Positions 5,235 through 6,449 of a stretch of DNA of 6,449 nt are shown here, piece by piece. A program made the translations under genes and the position numbers. Position 1 is the first letter of the stretch; each line of letters starts with the position of its first letter. The notes under the pieces were generated by a model, which was not told the DNA's origin, made no database searches, and saw nothing but the letters and a program-made list of their open reading frames with translations. Origin of the DNA: UBA7672 sp964550535 (GTDB taxonomy: Bacteria > Pseudomonadota > Alphaproteobacteria > Caulobacterales > Hyphomonadaceae); assembly GCA_964550535.1 (NCBI GenBank), contig CAZJZQ010000153.1, positions 1 through 6,449 of the forward strand, written 5' to 3'.

Positions 5235-5244
5235 AGGAGTTCCG

Positions 5245-6449
5245 ATGGCGGAAGACGCCCAATCCAACCCGGCGAAACCGGGCCCCGGCTATGGCGCCGA
5301 GTCGATCAAGGTGCTGCGCGGGCTCGACGCCGTGCGCAAACGCCCCGGCATGTATATCGGGGACACGGATGACGGCTCGGGCCTGCACCACATGGTGTAC
5401 GAGGTCGTCGACAACTCGATCGACGAAGCGCTCGCCGGTCATGCCGACTTCGTGCGCGTCACGCTGCATCCCGATGGTTCGGCGGAAATCGAGGACAATG
5501 GCCGCGGCATCCCGGTCGATATCCACCCGGAGGAGGGCGTCTCCGCGGCGGAAGTCGTGATGACCCAGCTGCACGCGGGCGGCAAATTCGCCAACACCGA
5601 GGAAGAGGGCTCCTACAAGGTTTCCGGCGGTCTGCATGGCGTGGGCGTGTCGGTCGTGAACGCGCTGTCCGAAACCCTCGACGTCCGCATCTATCGCAAT
5701 GGCAAGAAGCACGAGATGCGCTTCCGGCTCGGCGACGCTGAAGCGCCGCTGCAAGTCACGGGCGATGCTCCCTTGAAAGACGGCAAGCCGGTCACGGGCA
5801 CGATGGTGCGGTTCCTGCCGTCGCCGCAGACGTTCTCGATGGTGGAGTTCAACCGCACCACGCTTGAACACCGCCTGCGCGAACTCGCCTTCCTGAACTC
5901 CGGCGTGAAGATCGTCTTGCAGGACCTGCGCGGCCCGGAGCCGTGGGAGATCATTCTGCAATACGAAGGCGGCGTCGAAGCCTTCGTCCTGCATATCGAC
6001 AGGCAGCGCACGGCGCAGATCCCCAAGCCGATCTACACCTCGTCGAAAAAGGACGGCGTCACGGTCGAGGCCGCGCTCCAGTGGAATGACGGCTATTACG
6101 AAAACGTCCTCTGCTTCACCAACAACATCGCGCAGCGCGATGGCGGCACGCACCTCGCCGGATTCCGCGGCGCGCTCACCCGCGTAATCAACAAATACGC
6201 CAATGAAACCGGCCTCGCCAAAAAGGAGAAGGTCGATATCTCCGGCGACGATGCGCGCGAAGGTCTCACCTGCGTGCTGTCGGTCAAAGTGCCCGATCCG
6301 AAATTCTCGTCGCAGACCAAGGACAAGCTGGTTTCCTCCGAAGTGCGCCCCATCGTCGAACAGCTGATGAGCGATGCGCTGTCGCAATGGTTCGAGGAAA
6401 ACCCCGCGCCCGCAAAAGCGGTTATGCAGAAAATCGTCGAGGCCGCCGC
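5245..6449 (+). CDS. gyrB: DNA gyrase subunit B, N-terminal two thirds (3' end outside window)
   Basis: An uninterrupted frame from ATG 5245 runs off the right edge: 401 codons of a protein usually near 800 residues. GyrB is the ATPase subunit of gyrase, which introduces negative supercoils with GyrA. The GHKL ATPase domain is complete: EVVDNSIDEALAG (53-65, catalytic-base E53, Mg-binding N57), DNGRGIPVD (84-92), the ATP-lid region GGLHGVGVS (128-136) and the transducer QTKDKL (357-362), whose K359 matches the E. coli QTK-loop lysine. RPGMYIGDT (33-41) is also typical. The TOPRIM domain lies beyond the window. The start is supported by GAGGAG at 5234-5239, 5 nt upstream. D84 of the DNGRGIP motif, the usual aminocoumarin-contact position, is unchanged. 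With 46 bp from recF, it probably belongs to the dnaN-recF-gyrB operon. Confidence 0.97.
   Translation, partial: MAEDAQSNPAKPGPGYGAESIKVLRGLDAVRKRPGMYIGDTDDGSGLHHMVYEVVDNSIDEALAGHADFVRVTLHPDGSAEIEDNGRGIPVDIHPEEGVSAAEVVMTQLHAGGKFANTEEEGSYKVSGGLHGVGVSVVNALSETLDVRIYRNGKKHEMRFRLGDAEAPLQVTGDAPLKDGKPVTGTMVRFLPSPQTFSMVEFNRTTLEHRLRELAFLNSGVKIVLQDLRGPEPWEIILQYEGGVEAFVLHIDRQRTAQIPKPIYTSSKKDGVTVEAALQWNDGYYENVLCFTNNIAQRDGGTHLAGFRGALTRVINKYANETGLAKKEKVDISGDDAREGLTCVLSVKVPDPKFSSQTKDKLVSSEVRPIVEQLMSDALSQWFEENPAPAKAVMQKIVEAA

Noticed and set aside
4438..6387. A 649-residue minus-strand open frame across recF and gyrB
   Set aside because: It spans two well-supported genes and their spacer, has a low-complexity Arg/Pro/Ala-rich translation with no recognisable domain, and is explained by codon bias of the sense genes.
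1..6449. Search for mobile elements, CRISPR arrays, tRNAs, toxin-antitoxin or defence genes
   Set aside because: All coding space is taken by six housekeeping genes, the spacers show no tandem repeats, terminal inverted repeats or clover-leaf structures, and composition is uniform except for the short AT-rich block before dnaA.

Overview
The window is a GC-rich stretch of bacterial chromosome with six genes, all on the + strand: the 3' end of an enoyl-CoA hydratase gene, rpsT, dnaA, dnaN, recF and the first two thirds of gyrB (401 codons, running off the right edge). The protein sequences and the order enoyl-CoA hydratase - rpsT - dnaA point to an alphaproteobacterium. From memory, Caulobacter crescentus has the same enoyl-CoA hydratase - rpsT - dnaA neighbourhood, but its dnaN, recF and gyrB lie elsewhere. 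A Hyphomonas/Maricaulis-like relative of Caulobacterales with an unbroken dnaA-dnaN-recF-gyrB run therefore fits best. This placement is inference; no database was consulted.

Layout. 2-250 is the C-terminal end of a crotonase-fold fatty-acid enzyme. 251-435 holds a possible weak terminator and a good sigma70-type promoter for rpsT (ribosomal protein S20, 436-702). 703-1133 is a 431-bp spacer with an rpsT terminator, a strongly AT-rich block (881-930 is 28% GC), a long-range inverted repeat, one consensus DnaA box on the minus strand (1075-1083) and a perfect hairpin just before the dnaA ribosome binding site. dnaA (1134-2645) encodes a complete but divergent initiator. 2646-2883 carries three GC-rich hairpins before dnaN (2884-3996). 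recF (3993-5198) overlaps the dnaN stop by 4 bp. A 46-bp gap filled by a perfect hairpin precedes gyrB (5245 onward).

Together the genes make a replication module: DnaA opens the origin, DnaN is the polymerase III sliding clamp, RecF loads RecA at gapped DNA, and GyrB is the ATPase subunit of the gyrase that relieves positive supercoils ahead of the fork. S20 and the hydratase are neighbours without a direct part in this.

I see no mobile element, CRISPR array, tRNA, prophage gene or defence system, and no new protein family. The points most worth a second look are (1) a DnaA whose arginine-finger position holds glutamate and whose sensor-1 motif is altered, (2) the spacer before dnaA, which looks like a control region or possible origin, (3) strong hairpins just before the ribosome binding sites of dnaA, dnaN and gyrB, and (4) a cluster of three GANTC (CcrM-type) sites in the first codons of dnaA.
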